Positions 45,224 to 54,734 are shown, counted from the stretch's first letter. The stretch is DNA of 64,000 nucleotides from CAZMJP01 sp964566895 (GCA_964566895.1 CAZMJP010000001.1:7783-71782); one strand, 5' to 3'. Notes: a model not told the origin generated them from the sequence alone. Translations and numbers: made by a program.

Positions 45224-45252
45224 ATAATATATAAAACAAAAAACATTGTCAA
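45224..45252 (-). promoter_or_regulatory. Consensus promoter of pilin paralog 2
   Basis: TTGACA (45247-45252) and TATTAT (45224-45229) on the minus strand with a 17-base spacer, about 115 bases upstream of the pilin ATG. Confidence 0.75.
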
Positions 45253-45340
45253 CCCCGCATCTCCTTATAAACAGAATACAATAATTTTCTAACTGGGTCA
45301 AATCCTTTTGTGGATAACTATTTTTTGTCTGTTTTATTTC

Positions 45341-45927
45341 TTAACGAGGCCTGTTCATTAAAACCCTTAAAATAAAATCTAAAATAGCGTAACTAAAGAA
45401 GATAAAAGCCAGTCCTAAAACCGCCCAGACAATAGTGTCTTTCCCTTTTTTAACTTTCTCCGGACTCCCGGCCGAAGTCATCCAGGTAATCCCGCCAATG
45501 ATAAACATAATCAAAGCCAGAATCCCAACCATCCCTAAAATGGCCTTAATCACCCTGGTATACAACTCTACTAGTCCTCCCTCACCCAAATTCAAGGGGT
45601 CTGTTAATGTGACTTTCTCTTCGTCAACTATTGAATCATATTTTTTACCCTCACCCAAATTCAAGGGGTCTGTTAATGTGACCGATTCTGCCGTCAGAAA
45701 TANNNNNNNNNNNNNNNNNNNNNNNNNNNNNNNNNNNNNNNNNNNNNNNNNNNNNNNNNNNNNNNNNNNNNNNNNNNNNNNNNNNNNNNNNNNNNNNNNN
45801 NNCCCTCACCCAAATTCAAGGGGTCTGTTAATGTGACCGATTCTGCCGTCAGAAATAAATAAGGCAAAAACAACCAACCGAAAACAATTAAGCTGAAAAA
45901 AAGTGCTTGATATTTTTTAGAACGCAT
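45341..45927 (-). CDS. VirB2/TrbC-like pilin paralog 3 with N-terminal repeat (contains artefactual gap)
   Basis: From the ATG at 45925-45927 the protein starts with a signal peptide ending LFLTAES, then two copies of VTLTDPLNLGEG separated by KKYDSIVDEEK, then two membrane helices with GGITWMTSAGSPEKVKKGKD, the pilin motif shared with its neighbours. The N run 45703-45802 sits within the frame. Removing it plus one copy of the duplicated 55 bases (155 bases) gives a clean 143-residue protein. Without this step the gene would be called only from an internal start. The extra repeat after the signal peptide would lie at the mature N-terminus and may vary between strains. Confidence 0.85.
45579..45682. 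repeat. Direct repeat of 35 bases with a 69-base period inside the pilin gene
   Basis: Identical 35-base copies at 45579-45613 and 45648-45682 (a third, 45803-45837, is the assembly duplicate). The 69-base period is 23 codons and keeps the frame. Confidence 0.92.
45703..45802. other. Assembly gap of exactly 100 N (artefact)
   Basis: The 55 bases at 45648-45702 recur exactly at 45803-45857, and the shared block starts at the first base of the repeat unit. The frame closes when the two are merged. Confidence 0.9.
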
Positions 45928-45989
45928 ATAATTAAAAATTAAAATTTTTACCCATAAAAAACTTGCTCTAAATACTGTTTCTCCGCGCC

Positions 45990-46718
45990 TCATTGACAAG
46001 GCTTCCAATCCATTGTTTTGAGAGTGCCCCAAAGACCAGCCCCAACCATACCGGTTACGGTTAATTTGTTGGCTTTTTGGAATTTTTCAACGCAAGACTT
46101 TGTTTGCTTATCAAAATTAGAGGTCTCTCCGCATCCGCAGTCCAGTTCATTAAGTGCGGCCTTAAAATCTTTTATTTCGTTTCCACCCTGACAACCCCTT
46201 CCTTCTCCACCCGTCCAGGTGCATCCATAACACCACTCCCGACCTGATTTGGGCGGTATTGGACAAGCCGGCCAAGGAACATTGTCTCCTTTTTCCGAGA
46301 CCACGCCGGTTATCTCTGTATATTTTTCTATCTTAATCCCAAGCGCTTTGCCTAAAAACTTAATCCCGGAAAAGGCGGCGAAGGCTATAACCATCCCAAC
46401 AATCGCGCCGACAATCATTTTCTTGCCTTGGGCCACTTTTTCCGCCGACCCGGCCGAAATTATCCAAACCACACCACCAATAACAAAAAAGACTAAAGCG
46501 ACAATTCCGATAATCTTTATCGAAAGATTGGCAAAATTGATTCCCAAGACGAGAAAATCCGTCAGAGTGCAATCGCCGCAACAGGCGCACTCGGGATTGG
46601 TGATTAACAAGCCAACCTTACAATCGGGAACGCAAGCGCTTTTTGCTTGAGCAAAATAAATAATCGAAAACACAAAAACCAACATTAAAAACATTAAAAT
46701 TGTCTTTTTAAAAAACAT
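45990..46718 (-). CDS. Pilin-like protein with C-terminal peptidoglycan-binding domain
   Basis: A 242-residue protein. Signal peptide (ending AQA), a short Cys-rich stretch (CVPDC...CACCGDC), and two membrane helices with GGVVWIISAGSAEKVAQGKK as in the three paralogs. After the helices comes a Cys-rich outer region (residues 140-205) and a PG_binding_1-like end: CVEKFQKANKLTVTGMVGAGLWGTL. This adds a peptidoglycan anchor to a pilin-like core. It is followed by the pilins and preceded by a solute-binding lipoprotein whose stop lies two bases upstream, suggesting coupling. Confidence 0.85.
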   Translation of the reverse strand: MFFKKTILMFLMLVFVFSIIYFAQAKSACVPDCKVGLLITNPECACCGDCTLTDFLVLGINFANLSIKIIGIVALVFFVIGGVVWIISAGSAEKVAQGKKMIVGAIVGMVIAFAAFSGIKFLGKALGIKIEKYTEITGVVSEKGDNVPWPACPIPPKSGREWCYGCTWTGGEGRGCQGGNEIKDFKAALNELDCGCGETSNFDKQTKSCVEKFQKANKLTVTGMVGAGLWGTLKTMDWKPCQ

Positions 46719-46720
46719 AG

Positions 46721-48103
46721 CTAATAGGTCAAATTAACTTTATTAACCGCATAATCAATCGCTTGTTTGGCGTTTTTTTCTCCGACCAAAACATCTTTAA
46801 CCATTTCTTGAAACGCCTCTTCAACTAAAGAATAATTTTTGCCCCGATACCATGTCTGAGCTGTTAAAACCCCTTTGGCAAAAGGAGCTAAATCAAAATC
46901 CTGTAATTGTTCGCTAATTAAAATCCGGTGGGCTGTCGGGTGTTTGGTCCTTTCAATGAATGTCTTGGCGTTTTGAGCTTCTGTGGCATAGAGAATAAAG
47001 GCCCAAGCCTGGTTGGGATATTTTGTTTTTTTAGAAACCGTTTCAATGGGATAGCGGGCATAATTTATCTCTTTTAGAGAACCGCTGATTTGAGGCGCTT
47101 TCGTTATATCAAAATTCAATTTCGGGGCCTGTTGTTTGATTAAAGACAAATAACCCGAATAGCCAAAAATGAACCCCACTTTACCGGAGATAAAACTGTC
47201 TAAGTCCCCGGGCATATCTTGGTCCCAGGTATAAATTTCAGAAGCCGGATTGGCAAAACTCAGATAAAACTGGAGGGCCTGCTGAGCCGGATAATAACCT
47301 GGTTCACTCGGCAATGATTGGTTAAAAGTCGCCCGGCCTCTTTCATCCACCATTGGGGTACCATTTTGGAGCATTAATAAAGAGAGAACGTCGGTCAGAT
47401 AAGTAATATTTTCGGCTGTCCCAATCGCTGCCCCGGACTGGATAAAACTTCCATAACGATCCTGCAAAACTAAAGCTTTAACAACATTAGCAAACTCCTC
47501 CCAGGTTTGCGGCGGGCTGACAATCCCGGTGCTATTCAAAAGGTCTCGGTTATAATACATGGCTAAAATGTCCAGAGATAAGGGCAGTCCGTAAATTTGG
47601 TTATCAATAACAATATCTTTGGGAACTGTCTCAACAAAAGCTTCTCTTAACTGCCTCAGGTCGGGAGCTTTTTTCTTCTCCTCTATAATCTTTGGCTGTT
47701 TTTTAATTGTCCCAGTCATTATTTGTTTAGCCATAGTTATCTCGCCGGTTACACTTAGGGGCAAAATCTTGCTTTGATACTTACCCAGCCAAGTGTTGGG
47801 GATGGAAAAAATATCTGGCCCTCTGTCTTCAGCCCAAGCCTCAAGAAGAGATTGCTCGTATTCTTCTTCTCTAATCAATTTATAGGTAATGGACACGTAA
47901 GGATACAATTTTTGAAACCCCTGAATAATGGCGGAAAAAGCGTCTTGCCCGTCTTTTATCCGCCAATAAACCAAATTAACTGGTTTAAGTTTTTCAGTCA
48001 ATTTTTTAGACGTCCCTTTGCATCCTAAACCAGAAGTAATCAGAAAAATACCCACCAGTAACACAATGACTAATTTGGAATATTTTGTTTTTTTATTAAA
48101 CAT
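46721..48103 (-). CDS. Solute-binding lipoprotein of the ABC sugar-transport type
   Basis: A 460-residue family 1 extracellular solute-binding protein. Signal peptide ends SGLGC at residue 28, an atypical lipobox, so it may be lipid-anchored. The conserved features are VNLVYWRIKDGQDAFSAIIQGF, PDIFSIPNTWLG and GLPLSLDILAMYYNRDLL. Members bind oligosaccharides for ABC uptake, but no permease or ATPase gene is nearby. It is coupled to the pilin operon instead, which hints at a receptor role. Confidence 0.88.
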   Translation of the reverse strand: MFNKKTKYSKLVIVLLVGIFLITSGLGCKGTSKKLTEKLKPVNLVYWRIKDGQDAFSAIIQGFQKLYPYVSITYKLIREEEYEQSLLEAWAEDRGPDIFSIPNTWLGKYQSKILPLSVTGEITMAKQIMTGTIKKQPKIIEEKKKAPDLRQLREAFVETVPKDIVIDNQIYGLPLSLDILAMYYNRDLLNSTGIVSPPQTWEEFANVVKALVLQDRYGSFIQSGAAIGTAENITYLTDVLSLLMLQNGTPMVDERGRATFNQSLPSEPGYYPAQQALQFYLSFANPASEIYTWDQDMPGDLDSFISGKVGFIFGYSGYLSLIKQQAPKLNFDITKAPQISGSLKEINYARYPIETVSKKTKYPNQAWAFILYATEAQNAKTFIERTKHPTAHRILISEQLQDFDLAPFAKGVLTAQTWYRGKNYSLVEEAFQEMVKDVLVGEKNAKQAIDYAVNKVNLTY

Positions 48104-48163
48104 ACTGATAAAATTTCCAACTATTAAAAATCAGTTCTTAGAAATTTTTAATCGTCGGGGTAA

Positions 48164-49030
48164 TCAAAACTTTATCTTTTTCAAAAACCTTCTCAACCCT
48201 TCCCCCATCTCTTTGTCTTTCAGCCCAAGGGCGATATTCGCTTGCAAAAATCCCTGTTTGTCGCCTATAGTATACCAATCCCCTTCAAATTCGCAAGCGT
48301 AAATTGGCTTTTTTTTAATAAATAAAGACTCAAAAGCGCTATTGATCCAAATCTCCCCACCCTTTTGAGGGCGGGCTAAAACCAATTCCTTTAAAAATTC
48401 CGGGGTGATAATATATCGACCGACTATGCCTAAATTAGAAGGGGCCTCCTCTGGCTTCGGCTTTTCTACGATTTTTTGCACCTGATAAACTCTCTTTTCT
48501 AAAGGGATAACTTTAGTTGAACCGAAGTTCTTAATCTCACTTCTTTTAATCCTTTTGACTCCTATAACCGGACCGTTATACTTTTTAAAAACCTTAATTA
48601 ACTGTCCTAAACAAGGACTCTCGCCGTCTATTATATCATCTCCGAACATAATCGCACAGGGTTCATTTTTGACGAAATCTTTAGCGCAGAGAATGGCGTC
48701 GCCGGTTCCTTTCGGCTGCTTCTGACGAATAAAAATAAATTCGGCTAAATCGTGAAGTCGGCGGATGCTTTTTAAAGCATCGGTTTTCCCTGTTTTTTTA
48801 AGCCGTTCTTCCAATTCAAAATTATAATCAAAATAGTCTTCCAGCGATTTTTTGGTGTGACTGGTGATTAAAAAAATCTGTTTTATTCCCGAATCCACCG
48901 CCTCTTCAATAATATATTGAATTACCGGCTTATCAACCACAGTCAGCATTTCTTTGGGTTGAGATTTAGTCGCCGGTAAAAATCTTGTGCCTAAGCCGGC
49001 GGCGGGAATAATGGCTTTGGTTATTTTCAT
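48164..49030 (-). CDS. galU: UTP--glucose-1-phosphate uridylyltransferase
   Basis: A 288-residue nucleotidyltransferase that makes UDP-glucose. The signature AAGLGTRFLPATKSQPKEML at the N-terminus, FGDDIIDGESPC near residue 110, and the VEKPKPEEAPSN segment near 175 are typical of GalU. UDP-glucose could feed GlgA or envelope glycan enzymes in this window. It lies just upstream of the solute-binding gene, about 60 bases apart. Confidence 0.96.
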   Translation of the reverse strand: MKITKAIIPAAGLGTRFLPATKSQPKEMLTVVDKPVIQYIIEEAVDSGIKQIFLITSHTKKSLEDYFDYNFELEERLKKTGKTDALKSIRRLHDLAEFIFIRQKQPKGTGDAILCAKDFVKNEPCAIMFGDDIIDGESPCLGQLIKVFKKYNGPVIGVKRIKRSEIKNFGSTKVIPLEKRVYQVQKIVEKPKPEEAPSNLGIVGRYIITPEFLKELVLARPQKGGEIWINSAFESLFIKKKPIYACEFEGDWYTIGDKQGFLQANIALGLKDKEMGEGLRRFLKKIKF

Positions 49031-49128
49031 AACATGATTTTATCGTCCATCTATCATCTTAAATGGATTTTGACAAGTAAACTCTAATACCCTGAAATGG
49101 AGAATAAGAATACTCGCAGTTTTCGTCT

Positions 49129-50334
49129 TTATTTTATTTTAATCTTTATGAACCTCCTCTTCCCGACCTTAACGACCGCTTCGTTTTTCGGTTCAATCTC
49201 ACAACTCCAATTGTTAATTATGTCGTTGTTTATTCTCACGGCGCCTTGCTCAATTAATCTCCTCGCCTCGCTTTTGCTGGAAGTTAATCTGCTACTGACC
49301 AAAATATCAATTAATTTATAGCTCCCCTTTTTTACCCGATAAACCGGGATTTTATCTGGTAATTTTTTATATTTAAAAATCCGGTCGAACTCTTTTTGCG
49401 CTTTTTGAGCCTGCTCTTCTCCGTGGTATAGTTTAACAATCTCATAAGCCAATCTGGCTTTAAAATCACGCGGGCTAGCTCCTTGCTTCAATTGTTTTTC
49501 AAACTGTTTGACCTCAGAAAATGATAGTTTTGTATACACCTTGAAATAAGAAACAATAAGATGATCGGGAATCGACATAATTTTTCCAAATTTATCTTTA
49601 GGAGTGTCTGAAATGGCAATATAGTTTCCTAAAGATTTAGATTGCTTTTCTTTCCCGTCAATACCCGGAGTGATAATGGTGGTAATAATGCTCTGGGGCG
49701 TTTGGTTAAAAATCTCTTGATAATCACGAGCAATCAACTCGTTAAACAATTGATCTTGACCAATAATGGTTAAATCTGATTTAAGCATCACAGAGTCATA
49801 CCCTTGTAAAATAGGATAAAGCAATTCGTGAATATAAATTTCTCTGCCTTGCTTAATCCGCGACTGGAACATATCTCTCTGAATCAATTGGGCATAGGTA
49901 ATTTTAGACAATAACTGAAAAAAATCATTTAATTTAATTTTATCATACCACTCGGAATTATAACGTTCCTCAAAAACAGACGGCTTAAGCAAAAGAATTT
50001 TGCTAATTTGCTTTTTGTACTCTTTGGCGTCTCTTTGGATTTGTTTTTCAGATATTTGAGGTCTGGCCATCGATCTCCCTGTCGGGTCGCCGATCCTAGT
50101 GGTAAAATCACCAATCAAAAAAATAACTTTATGCCCCATTTCTTGCAGTTCGCGCATTTTCCAAAGATTAACCGCGTGTCCCAAATGAAGCACGGGGCTG
50201 GTTACGTCTACCCCGTACTTTATCCGCAACTTCTCGCCGGATAAAAGCCGCCCCTCTAAACTTTGGGCATCAATAATCTGCTCAACATTATGGGAAAAAA
50301 TAGATCTTATTTTTTGTTGATCAATCTTTGCCAT
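49129..50334 (-). CDS. tyrS: Tyrosine--tRNA ligase
   Basis: A 401-residue class I synthetase. HLGHAVNLWK (HIGH motif) near residue 51, tyrosine-pocket residues in IGDFTTRIGDPTG, and the KMSKS-loop variant KQSKSLGN near residue 237 are present. The last about 65 residues form an S4 RNA-binding domain (LVSSRLTSSKSEARRLIEQGAVRIN). The loop sequence is of the TyrZ rather than the KFGKT type. Divergent from the penicillin-binding protein gene. Confidence 0.95.
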   Translation of the reverse strand: MAKIDQQKIRSIFSHNVEQIIDAQSLEGRLLSGEKLRIKYGVDVTSPVLHLGHAVNLWKMRELQEMGHKVIFLIGDFTTRIGDPTGRSMARPQISEKQIQRDAKEYKKQISKILLLKPSVFEERYNSEWYDKIKLNDFFQLLSKITYAQLIQRDMFQSRIKQGREIYIHELLYPILQGYDSVMLKSDLTIIGQDQLFNELIARDYQEIFNQTPQSIITTIITPGIDGKEKQSKSLGNYIAISDTPKDKFGKIMSIPDHLIVSYFKVYTKLSFSEVKQFEKQLKQGASPRDFKARLAYEIVKLYHGEEQAQKAQKEFDRIFKYKKLPDKIPVYRVKKGSYKLIDILVSSRLTSSKSEARRLIEQGAVRINNDIINNWSCEIEPKNEAVVKVGKRRFIKIKIK

Positions 50335-50380
50335 ATTTTTATTCTAATGCTTAAAAATAAAAAAACAAGATGAATAAATC

Positions 50381-50409
50381 TTGTTATTATAATATGATAA
50401 TGCTAAAAT
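50381..50409 (+). promoter_or_regulatory. Candidate promoter of the penicillin-binding protein gene
   Basis: TTGTTA (50381-50386) and TAAAAT (50404-50409), 17-base spacer, with the ATG six bases after the -10 box. The AT-richness makes other choices possible. Confidence 0.4.
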
Positions 50410-50415
50410 ATCACC

Positions 50416-53325
50416 ATGTCTAGACAAAGGGTAAAAAAATCTACCTGGCGAATACGGCCGATCATAACTCCCCCTCCCTTAAAACCCCGAAGAAAAAGAA
50501 AAAAAACGAAACTAATAAAAAAATTTCTCATTTTCTTTGTTTTCTTAATTTTATTGGCTGGTGTATTAATCAGCGTTAATTTAGCTTGGTTAACTCACAA
50601 CCTGCCCGACCCAGAAAGACTCCTCCAAAGAAGTATCGCCCAAAGCACTAAAATCTACGATCGGACCGGCCGAGTGGTTCTCTATGAAATTTTCGCTGAG
50701 CAAAGAAGAACTTTGGTTAATTTATCAGAAATTCCCCAATATTTAATTCAGGCTACCATAGTCTCGGAGGATAAAGATTTCTTCATCCATCCAGGATTTG
50801 ATTTTAAAGCTATCATTCGCGCTTTAATTGTTGATCTTATCCGAGGTGGCAAAGTTCAAGGCGGATCTACCTTAACTCAACAATTTATTAAAAACGCCTT
50901 TTTGACCCAACAAAAAACCTATCAACGGAAAATAAAAGAACTGCTCCTGGCTTATCAAATAGAAAAAAAATATTCCAAACAAGAAATTCTACAAATGTAT
51001 TTTAATGAAATCCCTTACGGTTCAAACGCTTACGGGGCTGAGGAGGCCAGCCAAATTTATTTTTCTAAATCGGTTAGGGATCTGACCCTTGACCAAGCGG
51101 CTCTCTTAGCTGCCCTACCCAAAGCGCCAACCTACTACTCGCCCTATGGCGACCACCGAGAAGAATTAATCATTCGGAAAAACTATATTTTAGACGTTAT
51201 GGCTGAGGAGGGATATATCACTGAAGAATTGGCTGAGCAAACGAAAAATATGAATACATTAGAAAAAATCACCCCCCGCCATGAAAATATTATTGCCCCC
51301 CATTTTGTTATGTATGTCAAATCACTCTTAATAGAGAAATACGGTCAACGTCAAACAGAACAAGGCGGGCTTAAGGTGATCACCACTCTGGATATTGATA
51401 AACAAAAAGCGGCCGAACAAGCCATCCAAAAGTACGCCCAAAGCAATGAGAAAAATTTTAAAGCAACCAATGCCGCCCTGATCGGCCTTGATGTGGACAC
51501 CGGCCAAATTTTAGCCATGGTTGGTTCAAAAGACTTCTTTAATGAATCAATTGACGGACAAGTTAATGTCGCAATTAGACCGCGCCAACCAGGGTCTTCT
51601 TTTAAGCCCATTGTTTATGCCAAAAGTTTTGAAAAAGGTTATACCCCTGAAACAATTATTTTTGACGTGGAGACAAATTTTGGCCCGGCCGGTCCGGAAA
51701 AACAGGACTATATCCCGAAAAATTACGGCGAAAAATATCACGGCCCGGTAACGATGCGTCAGGCCTTAGCCGGTTCTTTGAATATCCCGGGGGTAAAAAC
51801 ACTTTACTTAACCGGTATAAATAACGTTCTTAGTTTAGCTCAAAAAATGGGTTATACTACTTTAATTGACCCGAGTCGTTATGGGCTATCCTTGGTTTTA
51901 GGCGGCGGCGAAGTCAAACTGTTAGAACACACGGCTGCTTTTTCTATTTTCGCCCGCGAAGGTAAAAAAATCCCAATTATTTCTATTTTAAAAGTACAGG
52001 ATAACGAAGGTAATATTCTTGAGCAAAACGACCCAGAGCTACTAATCCCGGAGCAAGTTATTGAACCGCAAATTGCCCGCTTAATCAACGATATTCTATC
52101 GGACAATCAATCGAGAGCTTTTATCTTCGGTGAAAAAAACTTTTTAACTTTGCCCGACCGGCCGGTAGCGGCCAAAACCGGAACGACTAACGATTTTCGC
52201 GATGCTTGGACAATCGGCTACACCCCTGATTTAGCCGCCGGCGTTTGGATTGGTAACAGCCGCAATGAAACTATGGGAGAAAAAGCCGACGGGTCGACCG
52301 TAGCCGCACCTATTTGGAACGAATTTATGAAACAAGCTTTGGTTAATACTCCGCCAAAAACGTTCAATCCCCCAGAACCAATTATGGTCAACAAACCAGT
52401 TCTTAAGGGAGAAATGCCCGGGGGAGATATTGTTTTAAAAATCGATAAAGCCTCAAACAAACTAGCCACTGATTTGACTCCTCCCTCTTATTTAATCGAA
52501 AAAACATTTAAAAACTATCACTCTATTCTTCATTATGTGGATAAAGACGACCCCCAAGGGCCAGAACCTGAAAATCCCGCCGCTGATCCGCAATATAGTT
52601 TTTGGGAACAGGGAATTAAAAACTGGTTATCTTCCTGCGCCGAATCTTTAGAAGACGAAAAGGGCGGGGAAGAAAAAAAATGCCCCCCTGGATTTGGAGT
52701 TTCTGAAACGCCGCCAGCCGACTATGACAATCTGCATATTCCGGCCAATCAACCAACTTTGACTATTCTCTCGCCCGAAAGCGGCGCCATAGTAAATGAG
52801 AGTATTTTAAAGCTTGAATTAGAAGCCGCAGCTCCCCGGGGAATTAAAAAAATAATCTGTTATCTAGATAATGTCCCCTTTGACACGGCAAGGGAAAAAT
52901 TAGACCGATGTCTACTTAATTTAGCCGGAGTAAATATTGGAGAACATAAAATCAAAGTTACAGCTTTTGACGACATTGACAATAACAAAAGTCAAGAAAT
53001 TTGGGTGACGACGACACAATTTTCTGAAAAAAAACTTTCCTGGCTAAATCCTCAAAATAATCAAATTATTGACCAAACTGATTTCCCCTTAACTCTTTCA
53101 ACCCTTACTCCGGCAGTAAAAATTAAAACGATTAAATTTCTTGTCCAAAGACTGGACTCTTCTCAAACTCTCCTTTTGGGCACTATTTTTAACCCGGAAG
53201 CCAGTGTTCAAACCGATTTCATCTGGAAAACGGCCGAACAAGGAGACTACAAACTTTGGGCGGAAATAATTGATTCCGATAACCAAATAATTACAAGCGA
53301 CGAAATAAAAATCAAAATAAGATAA
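50416..53325 (+). CDS. Class A penicillin-binding protein (PBP1A-type)
   Basis: A 969-residue bifunctional peptidoglycan synthase. One N-terminal membrane helix near residue 40-56. The GT51 domain has EDKDFFIHPGFD near 117, GGSTLTQQFIKNAF near 155 and YFNEIPYG. The transpeptidase domain has the active Ser in PGSSFKP near 393, the SLN motif in AGSLNIPG, and KTGTTNDFRDAW near 586. After residue 715 there is an extra region with two Cys pairs and two Ig-like domains. The synthase motifs are all intact. Confidence 0.95.
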   Translation: MSRQRVKKSTWRIRPIITPPPLKPRRKRKKTKLIKKFLIFFVFLILLAGVLISVNLAWLTHNLPDPERLLQRSIAQSTKIYDRTGRVVLYEIFAEQRRTLVNLSEIPQYLIQATIVSEDKDFFIHPGFDFKAIIRALIVDLIRGGKVQGGSTLTQQFIKNAFLTQQKTYQRKIKELLLAYQIEKKYSKQEILQMYFNEIPYGSNAYGAEEASQIYFSKSVRDLTLDQAALLAALPKAPTYYSPYGDHREELIIRKNYILDVMAEEGYITEELAEQTKNMNTLEKITPRHENIIAPHFVMYVKSLLIEKYGQRQTEQGGLKVITTLDIDKQKAAEQAIQKYAQSNEKNFKATNAALIGLDVDTGQILAMVGSKDFFNESIDGQVNVAIRPRQPGSSFKPIVYAKSFEKGYTPETIIFDVETNFGPAGPEKQDYIPKNYGEKYHGPVTMRQALAGSLNIPGVKTLYLTGINNVLSLAQKMGYTTLIDPSRYGLSLVLGGGEVKLLEHTAAFSIFAREGKKIPIISILKVQDNEGNILEQNDPELLIPEQVIEPQIARLINDILSDNQSRAFIFGEKNFLTLPDRPVAAKTGTTNDFRDAWTIGYTPDLAAGVWIGNSRNETMGEKADGSTVAAPIWNEFMKQALVNTPPKTFNPPEPIMVNKPVLKGEMPGGDIVLKIDKASNKLATDLTPPSYLIEKTFKNYHSILHYVDKDDPQGPEPENPAADPQYSFWEQGIKNWLSSCAESLEDEKGGEEKKCPPGFGVSETPPADYDNLHIPANQPTLTILSPESGAIVNESILKLELEAAAPRGIKKIICYLDNVPFDTAREKLDRCLLNLAGVNIGEHKIKVTAFDDIDNNKSQEIWVTTTQFSEKKLSWLNPQNNQIIDQTDFPLTLSTLTPAVKIKTIKFLVQRLDSSQTLLLGTIFNPEASVQTDFIWKTAEQGDYKLWAEIIDSDNQIITSDEIKIKIR

Positions 53326-53392
53326 TTAATTCCGTTAAGGTTCGCCCTATCCCAAGAAGATAAATATCTTAAACTAAGTAAGATATAACTCT

Positions 53393-53722
53393 TTAAGCCA
53401 AAATGCAAATCAACAAAATAACCGAGGTGAACAAGAACAACCAACCGACGGTATAAAAAAGCAGGCTGATTGACTCTTTTTTATACCCTTCCAAATAAAA
53501 ATAGGCGACCCGACCAAAAACCAAAAGACCAACTACCGCCGCTGACAAAACAAATAAAAGTAAAAAGACAAACGGCCCCCAAAATTTTTCCATTTTGCCG
53601 AAGAGTTCTTGCCCGGATGAAATCAGCCGCGAGACAATAAAAACATAAATCGCCACGCCCAAAGAATCAATCAAGCCCCATAACTCTAACCGTATTTTCT
53701 CTTTATTTTTTTTATTTTCCAT
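53393..53722 (-). CDS. Small three-helix membrane protein, function unknown
   Basis: About 109 residues from the ATG at 53720-53722, with three membrane helices (about residues 20-37, 48-72 and 85-107). An upstream start at 53791 would overlap the peptidase gene by 20 bases and has no better signal. It follows the C39-like peptidase. No family recognised. Confidence 0.65.
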   Translation of the reverse strand: MENKKNKEKIRLELWGLIDSLGVAIYVFIVSRLISSGQELFGKMEKFWGPFVFLLLFVLSAAVVGLLVFGRVAYFYLEGYKKESISLLFYTVGWLFLFTSVILLICILA

Positions 53723-53771
53723 AAAAGATAAAATTTGATTAAAAAAATAAATCAACCCCCTTGTTCCGGCA

Positions 53772-54656
53772 TTATTCCTTTTCCACCACAATCATCGCTC
53801 TTTGTCCTTTTAAAATCTCCTCGGCTTTAGCGTCTTGATCAAGGTCGGTCATTTCTCCCGGCGAATACGGCCAATCATAAATAGCTTGGAAAAAAATGTC
53901 GTTAGAATAGGCAAAATTCGCCCCTCTTTTAGTCCCCGGATCATTGGTAATTATTTCCTCACTATTATAACCCTTAACCACCACCATATGATAAGCTGGC
54001 CCGGGTCGACGAAAATAAGGATTGTTTAAAAGCCGACCGGCCATTGGGGTAAGGACTAAATTCCCCTGGCTCAACTGATATTTAATATCATTAATATTTT
54101 CAATTGAAGTAAAGTATATTTTCCCCAAACCGAAATACTGGTTGCCTAGTCTAACAACGTCGGAAACATTTAAATCATAATGGCCACCAAAAGCCTGTTC
54201 TTGCCACTGAACCGCGGCTAAAATTTCCTGTTCAGACGCTTCTAGGGTTAAATCCCGACCACTTAACCAATACTTAGCCATAATTAGAGCCGCTTCTTCA
54301 CAAGCTTCATTGTGTAAATCGTCCCATTTGGCAAAAGGAGCCTGAACAGTAAAGGGAACTGTCAAATTAACTTCTGGTTTTATGTCTAAAGTTTCCGTCG
54401 ATTGTTCGTTCGCCTTATTTTGTTCTCTTTTTGTCTTTTTTACCGATAAAGGACTGAAATCCTGATAATCTGGTCCAATGGTCGGCTCGGCATTTGTAGG
54501 CAAATTAGGGTCGGCCGATTCTTGCCCGGGCTTAGACCCAAAAAACTCCCTTGGAGAAAACAACCAAAAATCAAAAACAAAAATAGTTGCTAAAGCCACT
54601 AGAGTAATGACTATTTTTTGTAATATTTTTTCTTTTTTTGACCTATCCAACCCCAT
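53772..54656 (-). CDS. C39-like papain-fold peptidase, membrane-anchored
   Basis: A 294-residue protein with one N-terminal anchor (residues 13-30), so the domain faces outside. The catalytic Cys is in LHNEACEEAALIM near residue 118, His in AYHMVVVKGY near 224, and the third residue in IITNDPGTKRG near 240. This matches the Peptidase_C39_2 family. Substrate unknown; processing of exported peptides or surface proteins fits the context. Confidence 0.88.
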   Translation of the reverse strand: MGLDRSKKEKILQKIVITLVALATIFVFDFWLFSPREFFGSKPGQESADPNLPTNAEPTIGPDYQDFSPLSVKKTKREQNKANEQSTETLDIKPEVNLTVPFTVQAPFAKWDDLHNEACEEAALIMAKYWLSGRDLTLEASEQEILAAVQWQEQAFGGHYDLNVSDVVRLGNQYFGLGKIYFTSIENINDIKYQLSQGNLVLTPMAGRLLNNPYFRRPGPAYHMVVVKGYNSEEIITNDPGTKRGANFAYSNDIFFQAIYDWPYSPGEMTDLDQDAKAEEILKGQRAMIVVEKE

Positions 54657-54734
54657 ATTCGCTAATTGCCCAAAGGCTATCTCTAACTACCACCGTATTC
54701 AATAATCCGCAATAAAATCAGTATGATTAACATT

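Noticed and set aside
48122..48149. attaaaaat/atttttaat stem as a terminator for the galU-SBP spacer
   Set aside because: All A-T pairs with an 11-base loop would be very weak, and it lies on the leader side of the solute-binding gene.
49097..49321. Hydrophobic 74-residue frame opposite the tyrS 3' end
   Set aside because: It is antisense to the S4 domain of tyrS, with no promoter or ribosome-binding site of its own; hydrophobic antisense frames are common opposite charged coding sequence.
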